A stretch of 64,000 nucleotides of DNA from Nocardia amamiensis (GTDB lineage Bacteria > Actinomycetota > Actinomycetes > Mycobacteriales > Mycobacteriaceae). Within the stretch, counting starts at the first letter, position 1. Each line of letters starts with the position of its first letter. The notes below the pieces were generated by a model, which saw only the letters and a program-made list of their open reading frames with translations, was not told where the DNA came from and did not search any database. Location of the stretch: NCBI RefSeq assembly GCF_015477605.1, contig NZ_JADLQX010000020.1:80524-144523 (forward strand). Direction: 5' to 3'. Positions 1 through 8,179 of this stretch are shown here, one piece after another. A program made the translations under genes and the position numbers.

Positions 1-136
1 CCTGCGCGTGCAGGAGTGTGTAACGCCGATAACCGGTTTCGCTGCGCTCGGTCGGCGGGAAGACGCCCGCATCGTCGTAGTTGCGGATCGCCTGCGCGGA
101 CAAACCGTGTTCCCGGGCGAGGTCAATAGGCCGCAG
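1..136 (-). CDS. MerR-family transcriptional regulator, N-terminal part (runs off left edge)
   Basis: The reverse strand reads LRPIDLAREHGLSAQAIRN and continues with YDDAGVFPPTERSETGYRRY, the helix-turn-helix and first wing of a MerR-type regulator (TioE-like subgroup). Only about 45 residues are inside the window. In frame, the only upstream candidate is a GTG at 175 with no Shine-Dalgarno. A CTG at 136-134 lies six bases after a good ribosome site (CGGAGG, complement of 143-148) and gives the start expected for the family, so I chose CTG. It is transcribed away from the erythromycin-esterase-like gene and may regulate it; that link is inferred from position only. Confidence 0.8.
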   Translation of the reverse strand, partial: MRPIDLAREHGLSAQAIRNYDDAGVFPPTERSETGYRRYTLLHAQ

Positions 137-142
137 CTTGCA

Positions 143-148
143 CCTCCG
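143..148 (-). promoter_or_regulatory. Ribosome binding site that selects a CTG start for the MerR gene
   Basis: CGGAGG on the minus strand, six bases from CTG. No ATG, GTG or TTG is available in frame at this spacing. Confidence 0.5.
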
Positions 149-248
149 ATTGAGGCTTTTAAGCCTGTATTCCACGTAAATGTGGCAGGAGCTTCAACAG
201 AGTCTTCAACGATATGGTCGAGGTTAGCTCATTCTGGAAGGGGTGTTC

Positions 249-1466
249 ATGTCCACTGCCGCATCTCTACGTGGAATCGGCCGCCAATTCGACGACCCGG
301 CAAGCCTGGGCCGTGCCCTCGACGAACTGCTCGCGGCGCGGACCGAGCCGCCGACCCTGCTCGCCCTCGGCGAGCCGACACACGGGATCGAGGCGTTCCC
401 GTTGCTGCGCAACGAACTCCTCGCCCACCTCATCGAACGGGGGTACCGGTCGATCGTGCTGGAGACCGATGCCTTCGCCGCATCCGTTGTCGACGACTAC
501 GTGACCGGGGCACCGGCGGAGATCGACACAGTGCTCGCGACCGGGTTCAGTCACGGGTTCGGCGCCGTGCCGGGCAACCGCGAACTCGTCGAATGGCTCC
601 GCGAGCACAATGCGTGCCGCGCGCCGCAGGATCGGGTTTGCTTCCACGGCTTCGACGCGCCGTTGGAGTTCTCCGGTGCGCCGAGCCCGCGACGCGCACT
701 GTCCTCGGTCCACGACTACCTGCCCGCCGCGCTGCGGCCCGGATCGGTCCGCGACCTCGACGTGCTGCTCGGCGAGGACGCGGACTGGACGAACCAGGCG
801 GCCATGTTCGACCCGGCAGCGTCCGTCGGCGACTCCGACCGCGCTCGCGCCCTGCGCATCGTCGCCGATGATCTCGCCAGCGCGCTGCGCCGGGCGGCAC
901 CCGGCCTGCGTGCCGCCGACCCGATCGGCTACGACCACGCCGTCGCGCACGCGCGCACCGCCCAGGGCCTGCTGCGTTATCACGCAGCCATGGCCAGCCG
1001 CGCACCGGATCGCATCGCGACCTTGCTCAGCCTGCGCGCCGAGATGATGGCCGACAATCTGCTCGCGATCGTCGCCCAGGAGCAGCGACGCGGCCCAACC
1101 CTGGTCTTCGCGCACAACGTGCACCTACAGCGTGCGCAGTCCCAAATGCCGGTCGGCGAGGACGACGTGAACTGGTGCAGCGCCGGCGCGCTCGTCGAGC
1201 TCACCCTCGGCCACCGCTACATGTTCCTCGCAACCGACGCCAGCCCCGACAGCGATCCGGGCACTCTCCAGCGTGTATTGGCGGAGGCGACCACCCGCCG
1301 CGCTCTGTTCCCGGCACAGGCCCTGCGCGCCGCGCTTCCCCCGTCGATCGGCACGGGCAAACCGATTGTGCGCGGCCACATCCCGCTCAGCCCGGCAGAC
1401 CTGAACGGCGCCGACGCGGTCATCTTCGTCGCCGACACCGACGGAAAACGGCATCAGTACTGGTAG
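249..1466 (+). CDS. Erythromycin esterase family protein
   Basis: 405 residues, close to the usual length of the EreA/EreB family. The family motif GEPTHGIEAF (residues 41-50) holds the conserved Glu42 and His45, followed by LETDAF with Glu72; a late FAHNVHLQR segment supplies the further His residues of the active-site cleft. Known members hydrolyse the macrolide lactone ring, but many actinobacterial homologues have untested substrates, so macrolide resistance is not established. ATG at 249 is preferred over GTG at 243 because GGAAGGGG (236-243) lies five bases upstream. No signal peptide is seen, so it is probably cytoplasmic. Divergent from the MerR gene and convergent with the GH76 gene. 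Confidence 0.88.
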   Translation: MSTAASLRGIGRQFDDPASLGRALDELLAARTEPPTLLALGEPTHGIEAFPLLRNELLAHLIERGYRSIVLETDAFAASVVDDYVTGAPAEIDTVLATGFSHGFGAVPGNRELVEWLREHNACRAPQDRVCFHGFDAPLEFSGAPSPRRALSSVHDYLPAALRPGSVRDLDVLLGEDADWTNQAAMFDPAASVGDSDRARALRIVADDLASALRRAAPGLRAADPIGYDHAVAHARTAQGLLRYHAAMASRAPDRIATLLSLRAEMMADNLLAIVAQEQRRGPTLVFAHNVHLQRAQSQMPVGEDDVNWCSAGALVELTLGHRYMFLATDASPDSDPGTLQRVLAEATTRRALFPAQALRAALPPSIGTGKPIVRGHIPLSPADLNGADAVIFVADTDGKRHQYW

Positions 1467-1493
1467 CGGCACTCAGCAACGGCCGCCGTCGGC

Positions 1494-2699
1494 TCAGCGG
1501 CCCGCGGCGGTGAGCTGGTAGTCCGCTTCGAGCAGCATCCACCCGCTCAGCTGTACCGAGAGATCGCGGCTCAGGTTCGCAGACGAAGCGGCGGACGAGT
1601 GCGTGAACTGGGGAGAGGTTCCCAGATGCTCCGGCACCGTGACCGGGCGCGTCCAGTCCACACCGAACAGTGGCAGCCCGTCCACCTCGGCACGGTGTTT
1701 CCAGGCCGCCCACGCGGAAGCGTGCACGATATTCGCGGCGGTGGTGTCGCCCAAGGACAATGCCGCTTCCGCGAGATATCTGGCGAGGATGCCCATGAAC
1801 AGCCCGGAGTCGTCTCCGGAGGCCGCGGCGATCACACCTGCGTCCGTGAGCCCGTCCTCGGCTGCGGCAATGAGGGCTGTCACGCGCCTGCGATGGACCG
1901 ATTCACCGGTGCGCACCGCCAGCTCCGTTTCCAGCCCGATGGCCACGCCCTGGCAGTAGGTGTGGATGGTCCGCTCGACTCGTCCGCCGGGCTCATGGAC
2001 ACCGTCGAGGATCAGGCCGCTGTCGGTGTCGCGCAATCGGGTGTACAGGAAATCGGCGAGTTGCCCGGCGCGGGACAGCTCGCCCAAACGCGCCATTGCG
2101 ATACCGGTCGGACCGATCGCGGGGGTGTTGTAGTAATCGTCGCCGGACCGCCAGGGCACCGCACCGACGGCCGGATTCCAGCCACCGATCAAGTCGGCCC
2201 GCAGCTCGCCGACAGCGTCGCCGAACCGGACACCGAGCAGCCGGTCGGCGCGTTCGAGCGCCAGCACCAGCCAGGACATATCGTCGTAGTACCGGTTGGT
2301 CCAGCCGGTGAGGTTGCGGGTCCGAATACCGCGTGCCAGGGCGACGACCCGGTCTATGCGTTCGGGGGTGCGGGCGCGGTTCGCGGCGTCCACCGCACAG
2401 TCGAGAAGGTGGGCCTGCCACCAGTAACACCATCGCACGAAGGACTGGTCCGGCAAGGACGCAGGCCAGACGAGTGTGCCCAGCCGCATCTGCGGCTGGC
2501 CCCAGAGTGTGCGCACGTGCCGCTGCACGATCGCCTGTTCCGCCAGGTCCGCCCGCTTCCCGGGCTCCTCGGGGCCTGCGGATACTTCCCGCGTGATCGT
2601 CACCGCCTGCGTCGGCTGCGCCATTGCGGTGAGTGCGATCGAGGCTCCGGCCGCCGACAGCACACTGCGCCGGCTGATCCCCTTGTTCCGGCGATCCAT
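1494..2699 (-). CDS. Secreted glycoside hydrolase family 76 protein (alpha-1,6-mannanase type)
   Basis: 401 residues. The N-terminus (SRRSVLSAAGASIALTAMA) is a Tat-type signal peptide with likely cleavage near residue 32. The catalytic DD pair typical of GH76 is in NRYYDDMSWLVLALERA (Asp139-Asp140), followed by aromatic-rich repeats of an (alpha/alpha)6 barrel such as WRSGDDYYNTPAIGPTGIAM and HTYCQGVAIGLE. GH76 enzymes act on alpha-1,6-mannan; in mycolate-containing actinobacteria a plausible substrate is the mannan backbone of lipomannan or an environmental mannan, which is inference. Starts at ATG 2699. It ends 27 bases from the stop of the convergent esterase gene. Confidence 0.85.
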   Translation of the reverse strand: MDRRNKGISRRSVLSAAGASIALTAMAQPTQAVTITREVSAGPEEPGKRADLAEQAIVQRHVRTLWGQPQMRLGTLVWPASLPDQSFVRWCYWWQAHLLDCAVDAANRARTPERIDRVVALARGIRTRNLTGWTNRYYDDMSWLVLALERADRLLGVRFGDAVGELRADLIGGWNPAVGAVPWRSGDDYYNTPAIGPTGIAMARLGELSRAGQLADFLYTRLRDTDSGLILDGVHEPGGRVERTIHTYCQGVAIGLETELAVRTGESVHRRRVTALIAAAEDGLTDAGVIAAASGDDSGLFMGILARYLAEAALSLGDTTAANIVHASAWAAWKHRAEVDGLPLFGVDWTRPVTVPEHLGTSPQFTHSSAASSANLSRDLSVQLSGWMLLEADYQLTAAGR

Positions 2700-3236
2700 C
2701 CGCTCGGACTCCCTTTACTGAACAACGATCACCGGAGCGGGAAACCGTCCAGCTACAGTCTAACTAGCAACGACCACTGCCGCGCGGCGCCGAACGGCTG
2801 CACCAGGTGCAGGCGTCAACCGCCGCGCGCGGCTCCTGCCGGTCCGAGATCGAGGAACACCGTTTCGCCGTCGGCCACGTCGAAGCCGTCATTATCGGCG
2901 ACCCTGAAACCTCACCTCCGAAACCATTCCGCAAGGGCGGGGACTCGACGGTGAAATCGGCAGTGCGTGCGGCCAGACAGTTCGGGCACAGCGCAATCAT
3001 CTGTACACGACGAATAACGGCCGAGACTCGGCGAACCCGTACTTAGTTTTGTCCCGGGCAGGCCAGCCCTCGCCTAACAGGAGGCCGGGGCCGAGAGGCC
3101 GCGGATGCGCCGACAGCAGCCAACGGTCAACCGTGAAGCATCAGGATCCCAGGATGCGATGGCTCGCAGAATGTCTCGTACCGCACTGATCCGGAGTGTT
3201 GATGCACCGTTTCGGGGACCGGTGGACGCGTTGTAG
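2700..3236. other. Intergenic stretch without a firm gene
   Basis: 537 bases between the GH76 gene and ychF. It holds the broken small reading frame at 2816-3000 described separately. On the plus strand a 43-codon ORF at 3105-3236 follows an AGGAGG, but its codon use is unlike the neighbours and I do not call it. Nothing else recognised. Confidence 0.5.
2816..3000 (-). pseudogene. Possible small Cys-containing protein, frame-broken
   Basis: From ATG 3000 the reverse strand reads MIALCPNCLAARTADF with a CPNC knuckle and good G/C codon third positions for about 25 codons. Near 2910 the coding signal moves to the +1 frame, which reads FRVADNDGFDVADGETVFLD and stops at 2816-2818. Either a frameshift has broken a small zinc-ribbon-like protein of about 60 residues, or two unrelated short frames abut. 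No family is recognised. Confidence 0.3.
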
Positions 3237-4316
3237 CTACACGTTGAAGCGGAACTCGACGACGTCGCCGTCGGTCATGACGTAATCCTTGCCCTCCATG
3301 CGGACCTTGCCTGCGGCTTTGGCGGCGGCCATGGAGCCTGCTTCGAGCAAGTCGTCGTAGGCGACGATCTCGGCTTTGATGAAGCCGCGTTCGAAGTCGG
3401 TGTGGATGACGCCTGCTGCCTTGGGGGCGGTGTCGCCCTGGTGGATCGTCCAGGCGCGGGCCTCTTTCGGGCCTGCGGTGAGGTAGGTCTGAAGGCCGAG
3501 GGTGTGGAAGCCGGCGCGGGCCAGGGCGTGCAGGCCGGGCTCGGTTTGGCCGATGGATTCGAGGAGTTCGAGGGCGGATTCCTCGTCGAGTTCGAGGAGT
3601 TCGGCTTCCACCTTGGCGTCGAGGAAGACCGAATCGGCTGGGGCGACGGAGGCTTTCAGCTCCGCGACCTTGGCTTCGTCGGTGAGGACCGACTCGTCGG
3701 CGTTGAAGACGTAGAGGAAGGGCTTGGTGGTGAGGAGAGAAAGCTCTTTGAGGAGTTCGGTGTCGACCTTGTCGGCCGCGGCGAACAGGGTGGTGCCGTT
3801 GTTCAGGATTTCCTGAGCGGCCTTGGCGGCGTCGGCGACCGGTTTGCGGTCCTTCTTGACCTTGGCTTCCTTCTCCAAGCGGACGACCGCCTTCTCCAAG
3901 GTTTGCAGGTCGGCGAGGATGAGTTCGGTCTCGATCACCTCGATGTCGGCGGAGGGGTCGACGCGGCCGTCGACGTGCACCACGTCGTCGTCGGCGAAGA
4001 CGCGCACCACCTGGCAGATGGCGTCGGCCTCGCGGATGTTGGCAAGGAACTTGTTACCGAGGCCCGCGCCCTCGGAGGCGCCCTTCACGATGCCCGCGAT
4101 GTCGACGAACGACACGGTGGCGGGCACGATGCGTTCGGAACCGAAGATCTCGGCGAGCTTGTTCAGCCGCTGGTCGGGCAGCGGAACGACGCCGACGTTG
4201 GGCTCGATGGTCGCGAACGGGTAGTTCGCGGCGAGCACGTCGTTCTTGGTCAACGCGTTGAACAGCGTCGACTTTCCGACGTTGGGCAGGCCGACGATTC
4301 CGAGGGTGAGACTCAC
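3237..4316 (-). CDS. ychF: Redox-regulated ATPase YchF
   Basis: 359 residues, full length for this universally conserved Obg-related P-loop NTPase. The P-loop is GLPNVGKST near the N-terminus. The nucleotide-specificity motif is NADE rather than NKxD, as in YchF proteins, which prefer ATP to GTP. The protein has a coiled-coil insertion and ends with a TGS domain (DFERGFIKAEIVAYDDL region). It associates with ribosomes and influences translation and stress responses. Start is GTG 4316; a TAGACT -10-like box (complement of 4326-4331) sits nine bases upstream and no SD is seen, suggesting a short or absent leader. It is the left anchor of the backbone shared with mycobacteria. Confidence 0.97.
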   Translation of the reverse strand: MSLTLGIVGLPNVGKSTLFNALTKNDVLAANYPFATIEPNVGVVPLPDQRLNKLAEIFGSERIVPATVSFVDIAGIVKGASEGAGLGNKFLANIREADAICQVVRVFADDDVVHVDGRVDPSADIEVIETELILADLQTLEKAVVRLEKEAKVKKDRKPVADAAKAAQEILNNGTTLFAAADKVDTELLKELSLLTTKPFLYVFNADESVLTDEAKVAELKASVAPADSVFLDAKVEAELLELDEESALELLESIGQTEPGLHALARAGFHTLGLQTYLTAGPKEARAWTIHQGDTAPKAAGVIHTDFERGFIKAEIVAYDDLLEAGSMAAAKAAGKVRMEGKDYVMTDGDVVEFRFNV

Positions 4317-4379
4317 GAGGAACAGAGTCTACGCGGCGTGCCGCTTCGCCACCCCACCCCCGCCCACCTCCAGCCCTCC

Positions 4380-4440
4380 CGCGAGTGGCACATGGTGGAG
4401 AGGTCTTCTCGGACTTCGCCGCAACCATGTGCCACTCGCG
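4380..4440. repeat. Perfect 17-bp inverted repeat between quinone oxidoreductase gene and ychF
   Basis: CGCGAGTGGCACATGGT at 4380-4396 is repeated as its exact reverse complement at 4424-4440, with a 27-base loop. It begins just after the stop of the oxidoreductase gene and lies upstream of ychF. It could be a terminator without a T-tract, a protein site or a dispersed repeat; no second copy was noticed in the window. Confidence 0.75.
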
Positions 4441-4443
4441 TGG

Positions 4444-5367
4444 TCAGGGGATGAGGACGACTTTGCCGAGGTTGGTTCGCCGCTCGATGGCGGCGTGGGC
4501 CTGGGAGGCGTCTTCGAGGGGGAACTCGGCGTGGATGGCGGGGCGGAGCTGGCCGGAGGCGAAGTATTGCCAGAGTTCCTGGCGCCAGTGGTCGTAGACC
4601 TCGGGCCGGTCCCGGGCGATGCGGGCCATCTGGAAGCCGATTACCGATTTCGCGCCGACGAGCAGGTCGTATGCCTGGATGGTGCCGCCGCCGGAGCTGT
4701 AGGCGACCAAGCGTCCACCGGGAGCGAGAGCGGCGACCGCGGGGGCGAGCAGGTCGCCGCCGACGGCATCGAGCACGTAGTCGGCGGGGGCGCCCCAGGA
4801 CTCCTGGCCGTACTCGACCACGTCGTCGGCGCCGAGCTTCTGCACGAACTCCGCCTTGGCGAGATCGGACACCGCGCCGACCACGCGCGCCGCGCCACGC
4901 ACCCGCGCCAGCTGGACCGCGAGGTGGCCGACGCCGCTCGCGGCGGCGGTGACCAGCGCGGACTCCCCCTCCTTCGGTGCCGCGGCGTCGAGCGCACCGA
5001 GCGCAACCAGCCCGCTGCGCACCAGCGCGACCGCGTCGACGGAGGAAGCTCCGTCCGGAATCGGCGAGGCCATCGCGGCCGAGAGCAGCGCGTAGTCGGC
5101 GTAACCGTGCCCGAACACCAAGCCCGTCACGCGGTAGCCGGGCGCGTACCCGTCGACGCCCTCGCCTACCGCGACCACCTCACCGGCGATCTCCCCGCCC
5201 AGCGCGATCGGCTCACCCTGCTCGCGCACCTTCCGCACCACCGGCAGGGTCACCCCGACCGCCTCGACGCGGACCAGGAGCTCACCCGGCCCTGGCGTCG
5301 GGACCTCGACCGAGACGAGCTCGAGCACCTCGGGACCACCGCTGCGCTCGTATTGCACCCGCCGCAT
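4444..5367 (-). CDS. Zinc-independent quinone oxidoreductase / MDR-family NAD(P)H reductase
   Basis: 307 residues. Medium-chain reductase fold: N-terminal catalytic domain (GELLVRVEAVGVTLPVVRKV), then a Rossmann domain with the nucleotide-binding stretch LVTAAASGVGHLAVQLARV and a later GGRLVAYSS segment. The four Cys of the structural zinc site of alcohol dehydrogenases are absent, as in quinone reductase (Qor)-type members. Probably reduces quinones or enones with NADPH. ATG 5367 follows TGGAGG closely and is preferred to the longer frame from 5397. Its leftward neighbour ychF is separated by the 17-bp inverted repeat. Confidence 0.88.
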   Translation of the reverse strand: MRRVQYERSGGPEVLELVSVEVPTPGPGELLVRVEAVGVTLPVVRKVREQGEPIALGGEIAGEVVAVGEGVDGYAPGYRVTGLVFGHGYADYALLSAAMASPIPDGASSVDAVALVRSGLVALGALDAAAPKEGESALVTAAASGVGHLAVQLARVRGAARVVGAVSDLAKAEFVQKLGADDVVEYGQESWGAPADYVLDAVGGDLLAPAVAALAPGGRLVAYSSGGGTIQAYDLLVGAKSVIGFQMARIARDRPEVYDHWRQELWQYFASGQLRPAIHAEFPLEDASQAHAAIERRTNLGKVVLIP

Positions 5368-5490
5368 CGCACCTCCAGAAATCGTTAGAAGGGGCAACGG
5401 TAGCGCCCGAAGCCACTCAACTACACGCTGTAGTGCTCCATCTCACCGTCGGCCGCCTGCCGCGGAGAGGTTGCCCGCCATCCACGCGCA

Positions 5491-6090
5491 TCAGCTGGAA
5501 GCACCGCCGGCAGACGGGCCGAGGCCGCGAACCAGGGTCCGCGCCAAAGCGCGAGCGAGTTCGCCCGATGCCGGTTCGGCGTCGGGGCCGTACTGGTAGT
5601 AGCGGAGAAACGCCTGATGGAAGCAGGTCCCGTCGAGCAGGGACGCGGCCGTGGTCACGTCGGTATCGGAAGCGATGCGGCCGAGCTCGCGCTCGGCACG
5701 CAGATATTCGGCGATACCCGCGATGGCATGACCGGGTCCCGCCCCGTGCCGCCGCATCGAATTCCGGTGTGCTGCCATGCGTTGCGGCTGCGCGAGCAGA
5801 CCACCGAGCAACGGCAGTGACTGCTGGTAGAAGCTCAGGGCGGCGCGGGCCATGGTAGAAAGGTTTTCCTCCACGGTGGCCGCCCCCGGACGGGGCGGCG
5901 CATCCGCCGGACTGGGCATCCGGTGGCGCAGGACATTGAGGATGATGTCCTCCTTGTCGCTGAAGTGCTTGTACAGCGCCGCCTCGGAGTACCCGGCGGC
6001 TTTCGCGATTTCCTTCGTGGTGGCATGAACCACGCCACGGTTGCGCATGATCTCCGCCGCCGCGTCGAGGATCTGGTCGCGCGTGCCCAT
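5491..6090 (-). CDS. TetR/AcrR-family transcriptional regulator
   Basis: 199 residues. The N-terminal DNA-binding domain is clear: RDQILDAAAEIMRNRG, then TTKEIAKAAGYSEAALYKHF with the YKHF end of the recognition helix. The C-terminal ligand domain is ordinary for the family but its ligand is unknown. The gene is divergent from an NAD(P)-binding protein, and the 78-base gap holds two copies of a GTGAGTACTCAC-type palindrome, so autoregulation and control of the neighbour are likely. A 6-bp stem (5420-5434) lies downstream of the stop. Confidence 0.92.
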   Translation of the reverse strand: MGTRDQILDAAAEIMRNRGVVHATTKEIAKAAGYSEAALYKHFSDKEDIILNVLRHRMPSPADAPPRPGAATVEENLSTMARAALSFYQQSLPLLGGLLAQPQRMAAHRNSMRRHGAGPGHAIAGIAEYLRAERELGRIASDTDVTTAASLLDGTCFHQAFLRYYQYGPDAEPASGELARALARTLVRGLGPSAGGASS

Positions 6091-6113
6091 CTTCGCTCCC
6101 GGTTGTCAAGTTA

Positions 6114-6150
6114 GTGAGTACTCACCCATCGCAGGTTAGTAAGTATTCAC
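6114..6150. promoter_or_regulatory. Tandem TetR operator (two palindromes, 25 bp apart)
   Basis: GTGAGTACTCAC at 6114-6125 is a perfect palindrome; GTAAGTATTCAC at 6139-6150 is a degenerate second copy. Both are preceded by the same GTTA and followed by C. They lie between divergent tetR (start 6090) and the NAD(P)-binding gene (start 6169), the expected place for the operator of this TetR protein. Confidence 0.75.
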
Positions 6151-6168
6151 CAACCAGAGAGGCCGACC

Positions 6169-6801
6169 ATGCGGCTCACCGTCTTCGGAGCGACCGGCAA
6201 TACGGGTACGCGCGTTGTTGATCAAGCACTGGCAACTGGACACGAAGTCACGACGGTGGGCCGGGGAAGGCCCTCGATTCCGGGTCATCCACGCCTGCGG
6301 GCTGTCGTGGCCGACGTCATGAATCCCGCGGACATCGTCGAAGCGGTGCGCGGCGCCGACGCCGTGCTCGACACCATCGGGTCGCGCGAGAAGGGACCCA
6401 CCTCGGTCTGCACGGACGCGGCACTGTCGATCAGCAAGGCGATGGAACTAGCGGGCGCCCAGCGTCTGGTCGTGGTCAGCAACAGCGCCGGAGTCCCCGG
6501 CAGGGGCGATGATTGGTTCACCCGCTTCGTGGTGAAACCGCTCATCCTCCGTCCGCTTCTGCGGCACAGCCTGGCCGATATGGCCGTCGCGGAGCAGGCG
6601 GTTCGCGATTCGGCACTCGACTGGACGATCGTCCGTGCACCACAGCTCACCGACAACGCGGCAAAGGGCTCCTACCGCACCGCGGTCGAGCGCAACGTGC
6701 TGTTCGGCATTCGTATCACCCGCGACGACCTGGCCGCCTGTCTGCTGGACCTGGCCACCGACCAAGCGGCGATCCCCAAGCACGTCAACGTCGCGAACTG
6801 A
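6169..6801 (+). CDS. NAD(P)-binding protein, NmrA/SDR-a5-like
   Basis: 210 residues. An atypical short-chain dehydrogenase: the N-terminus MRLTVFGATGNTGTRVVDQA carries the GxxGxxG dinucleotide loop (Gly7, Gly10, Gly13), followed by VVADVMNP, ADAVLDTIGS and RLVVVSNSAG strands of a Rossmann fold. The YxxxK catalytic pair of classical SDRs is not evident, so it may be a redox sensor or an NADPH-dependent reductase of unknown substrate. The gene is controlled in all likelihood by the divergent TetR through the operators at 6114-6150; such pairs often respond to quinones or electrophiles, which is inference. Confidence 0.85.
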   Translation: MRLTVFGATGNTGTRVVDQALATGHEVTTVGRGRPSIPGHPRLRAVVADVMNPADIVEAVRGADAVLDTIGSREKGPTSVCTDAALSISKAMELAGAQRLVVVSNSAGVPGRGDDWFTRFVVKPLILRPLLRHSLADMAVAEQAVRDSALDWTIVRAPQLTDNAAKGSYRTAVERNVLFGIRITRDDLAACLLDLATDQAAIPKHVNVAN

Positions 6802-6861
6802 TCGCGGAAGCTTCGCGGAGGCGACCTTGCGATAGCCGACCCGCGGCGTAGCGTGACCCGT

Positions 6862-7698
6862 ATGGAGCCGACCACGGAGGTGGTGACGGCACGTCCGGCA
6901 CCCATGCTCGCGGCGTTCATCGACCGCTATCTCGGCTACCGCATGGCCGGGTTCGCCGCGGCGATCCATCGCGGGTTGCCTTCGCGGCATATGACTTTCA
7001 TCGTGGCCATCGGCCCGACCATTGATGTCGTCGAGCAGACCGATCCGTGCCAGTCCCCGCAGGACTATCGCTGCGTGCTGAGCGGTCTGCAGGCGAGCAC
7101 CGCGCTGATCGCGCACGACGGCTATCAGGAAGGGGTGGCCGTGGAATTGACGCCGCTGGGGTGCCGGACCTTGTTCGGCATCCCCGCCGCGGCGCTGTGG
7201 GACACGTCGGTCGAATTCGCCGACGTGGTGGGTCCGGTGGGCGTGGAGTTGTGGGAACGGTTGCAGTACGCACCGAGCTGGCCGGAACGCTTCGCCGCCT
7301 GCGACAGCGTGCTCTCGGCCCTTACCGATCCCGATCGTGTGGTGGGTCCCGAACTCACCTGGGCATGGCGCAGTTTGGTCCGCTCCGGCGGCGGCATCGC
7401 GGTCGGCCCGCTGGCCGAGGAGATCGGGTGGAGCAGGCAGCATCTCACCCGCCGGTTCAATAGCGAGTTCGGCCTGAGCCCGAAACTGGCGGCCCGGATC
7501 ACCCGCTTCGAGCGCGCCCGGCGGATGCTCGCGCACACTCCCTCCTACATCACCATCGCCCAGGTGGCCGCCGCCTGCGGCTACTACGACCAGGCCCATC
7601 TCGATCGCGACTTCGCCGACCTGGCGAGAACGAGCCCGACGGCCTGGCTGGCCGAGGAGGTTCCATCCGTCCAAGCCTCCGACGAGTCCGCCGGATGA
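6862..7698 (+). CDS. AraC-family transcriptional regulator
   Basis: 278 residues. The N-terminal sensing half is of the DUF6597 type seen with AraC regulators. The C-terminal half has the two AraC helix-turn-helix units: GPLAEEIGWSRQHLTRRF and ITIAQVAAACGYYDQAHLDR. ATG 6862 is chosen because a TAGCGT -10-like box ends seven bases before it, fitting a leaderless mRNA; the in-frame GTG at 6853 overlaps that box. The stop overlaps the start of the next gene (ATGA), so regulator and VOC protein are translated together. Confidence 0.87.
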   Translation: MEPTTEVVTARPAPMLAAFIDRYLGYRMAGFAAAIHRGLPSRHMTFIVAIGPTIDVVEQTDPCQSPQDYRCVLSGLQASTALIAHDGYQEGVAVELTPLGCRTLFGIPAAALWDTSVEFADVVGPVGVELWERLQYAPSWPERFAACDSVLSALTDPDRVVGPELTWAWRSLVRSGGGIAVGPLAEEIGWSRQHLTRRFNSEFGLSPKLAARITRFERARRMLAHTPSYITIAQVAAACGYYDQAHLDRDFADLARTSPTAWLAEEVPSVQASDESAG

Positions 7699-8132
7699 CG
7701 ATGGATGACATGACGAACCCGACAACGACTGAAAACAGCACCCGCACCGCCGTCTGGCCCACCCTGACCTTCCGCGACGCCCGCGCAATGGAAAAGTTCC
7801 TCGTGGAGGCGTTCGGCTTCCGAGAGGCCGCGCGCTACGCCCGTGAGGACGACCCGTTGATCGTCGAACACGCGGAACTGCGCTGGCCGCTGGGCGGCGG
7901 CATCATGTTCGGCTCGGCGGGCAAGGACGACAGCCCGTTCGGCACCCGCCCGCCCGGCACCGACTCGGTCTATCTGGTGTGCGAAGACCCCGACGCCCTG
8001 TTCGATCGAGCCACCGCCGCAGGCGCCGAGGTGGTCCGCGGCCTGCGCGACGAGGACTACGGCTCACGCGGTTTCACCGTCCGCGACCCCGAGGGCAACC
8101 TCTGGAGCTTCGGCACCTACTGGGGGGCATAA
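7695..8132 (+). CDS. VOC-superfamily (glyoxalase/bleomycin-resistance-like) protein
   Basis: 145 residues. One VOC module pair: WPTLTFRDARAMEKFLVEAFGFREA at the start and GSRGFTVRDPEGNLWSFGTYWG at the end, the latter a signature of this fold with the terminal metal-ligand strand. Such proteins bind metals and act as lyases, dioxygenases or drug-binding proteins; the function here is not known. Start ATG 7695 overlaps the AraC stop (ATGA); ATG 7701 is an alternative. A hairpin at 8151-8179 follows. Confidence 0.83.
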   Translation: MTMDDMTNPTTTENSTRTAVWPTLTFRDARAMEKFLVEAFGFREAARYAREDDPLIVEHAELRWPLGGGIMFGSAGKDDSPFGTRPPGTDSVYLVCEDPDALFDRATAAGAEVVRGLRDEDYGSRGFTVRDPEGNLWSFGTYWGA

Positions 8133-8150
8133 AGGGGCAGCCGGACGAAA

Positions 8151-8179
8151 GCCCGTCCCAGCCTCGTGCAGGGACGGGC
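8151..8179 (+). terminator. Hairpin after the AraC-VOC unit
   Basis: GCCCGTCCC (8151-8159) pairs perfectly with GGGACGGGC (8171-8179) across an 11-base loop, 18 bases after the VOC stop. No T-run follows, as is common in high-GC actinobacteria. Confidence 0.6.

Noticed and set aside
3105..3236. 43-codon plus-strand ORF with AGGAGG
   Set aside because: Codon use is unlike the neighbours and the frame has no similarity to anything I recognise.
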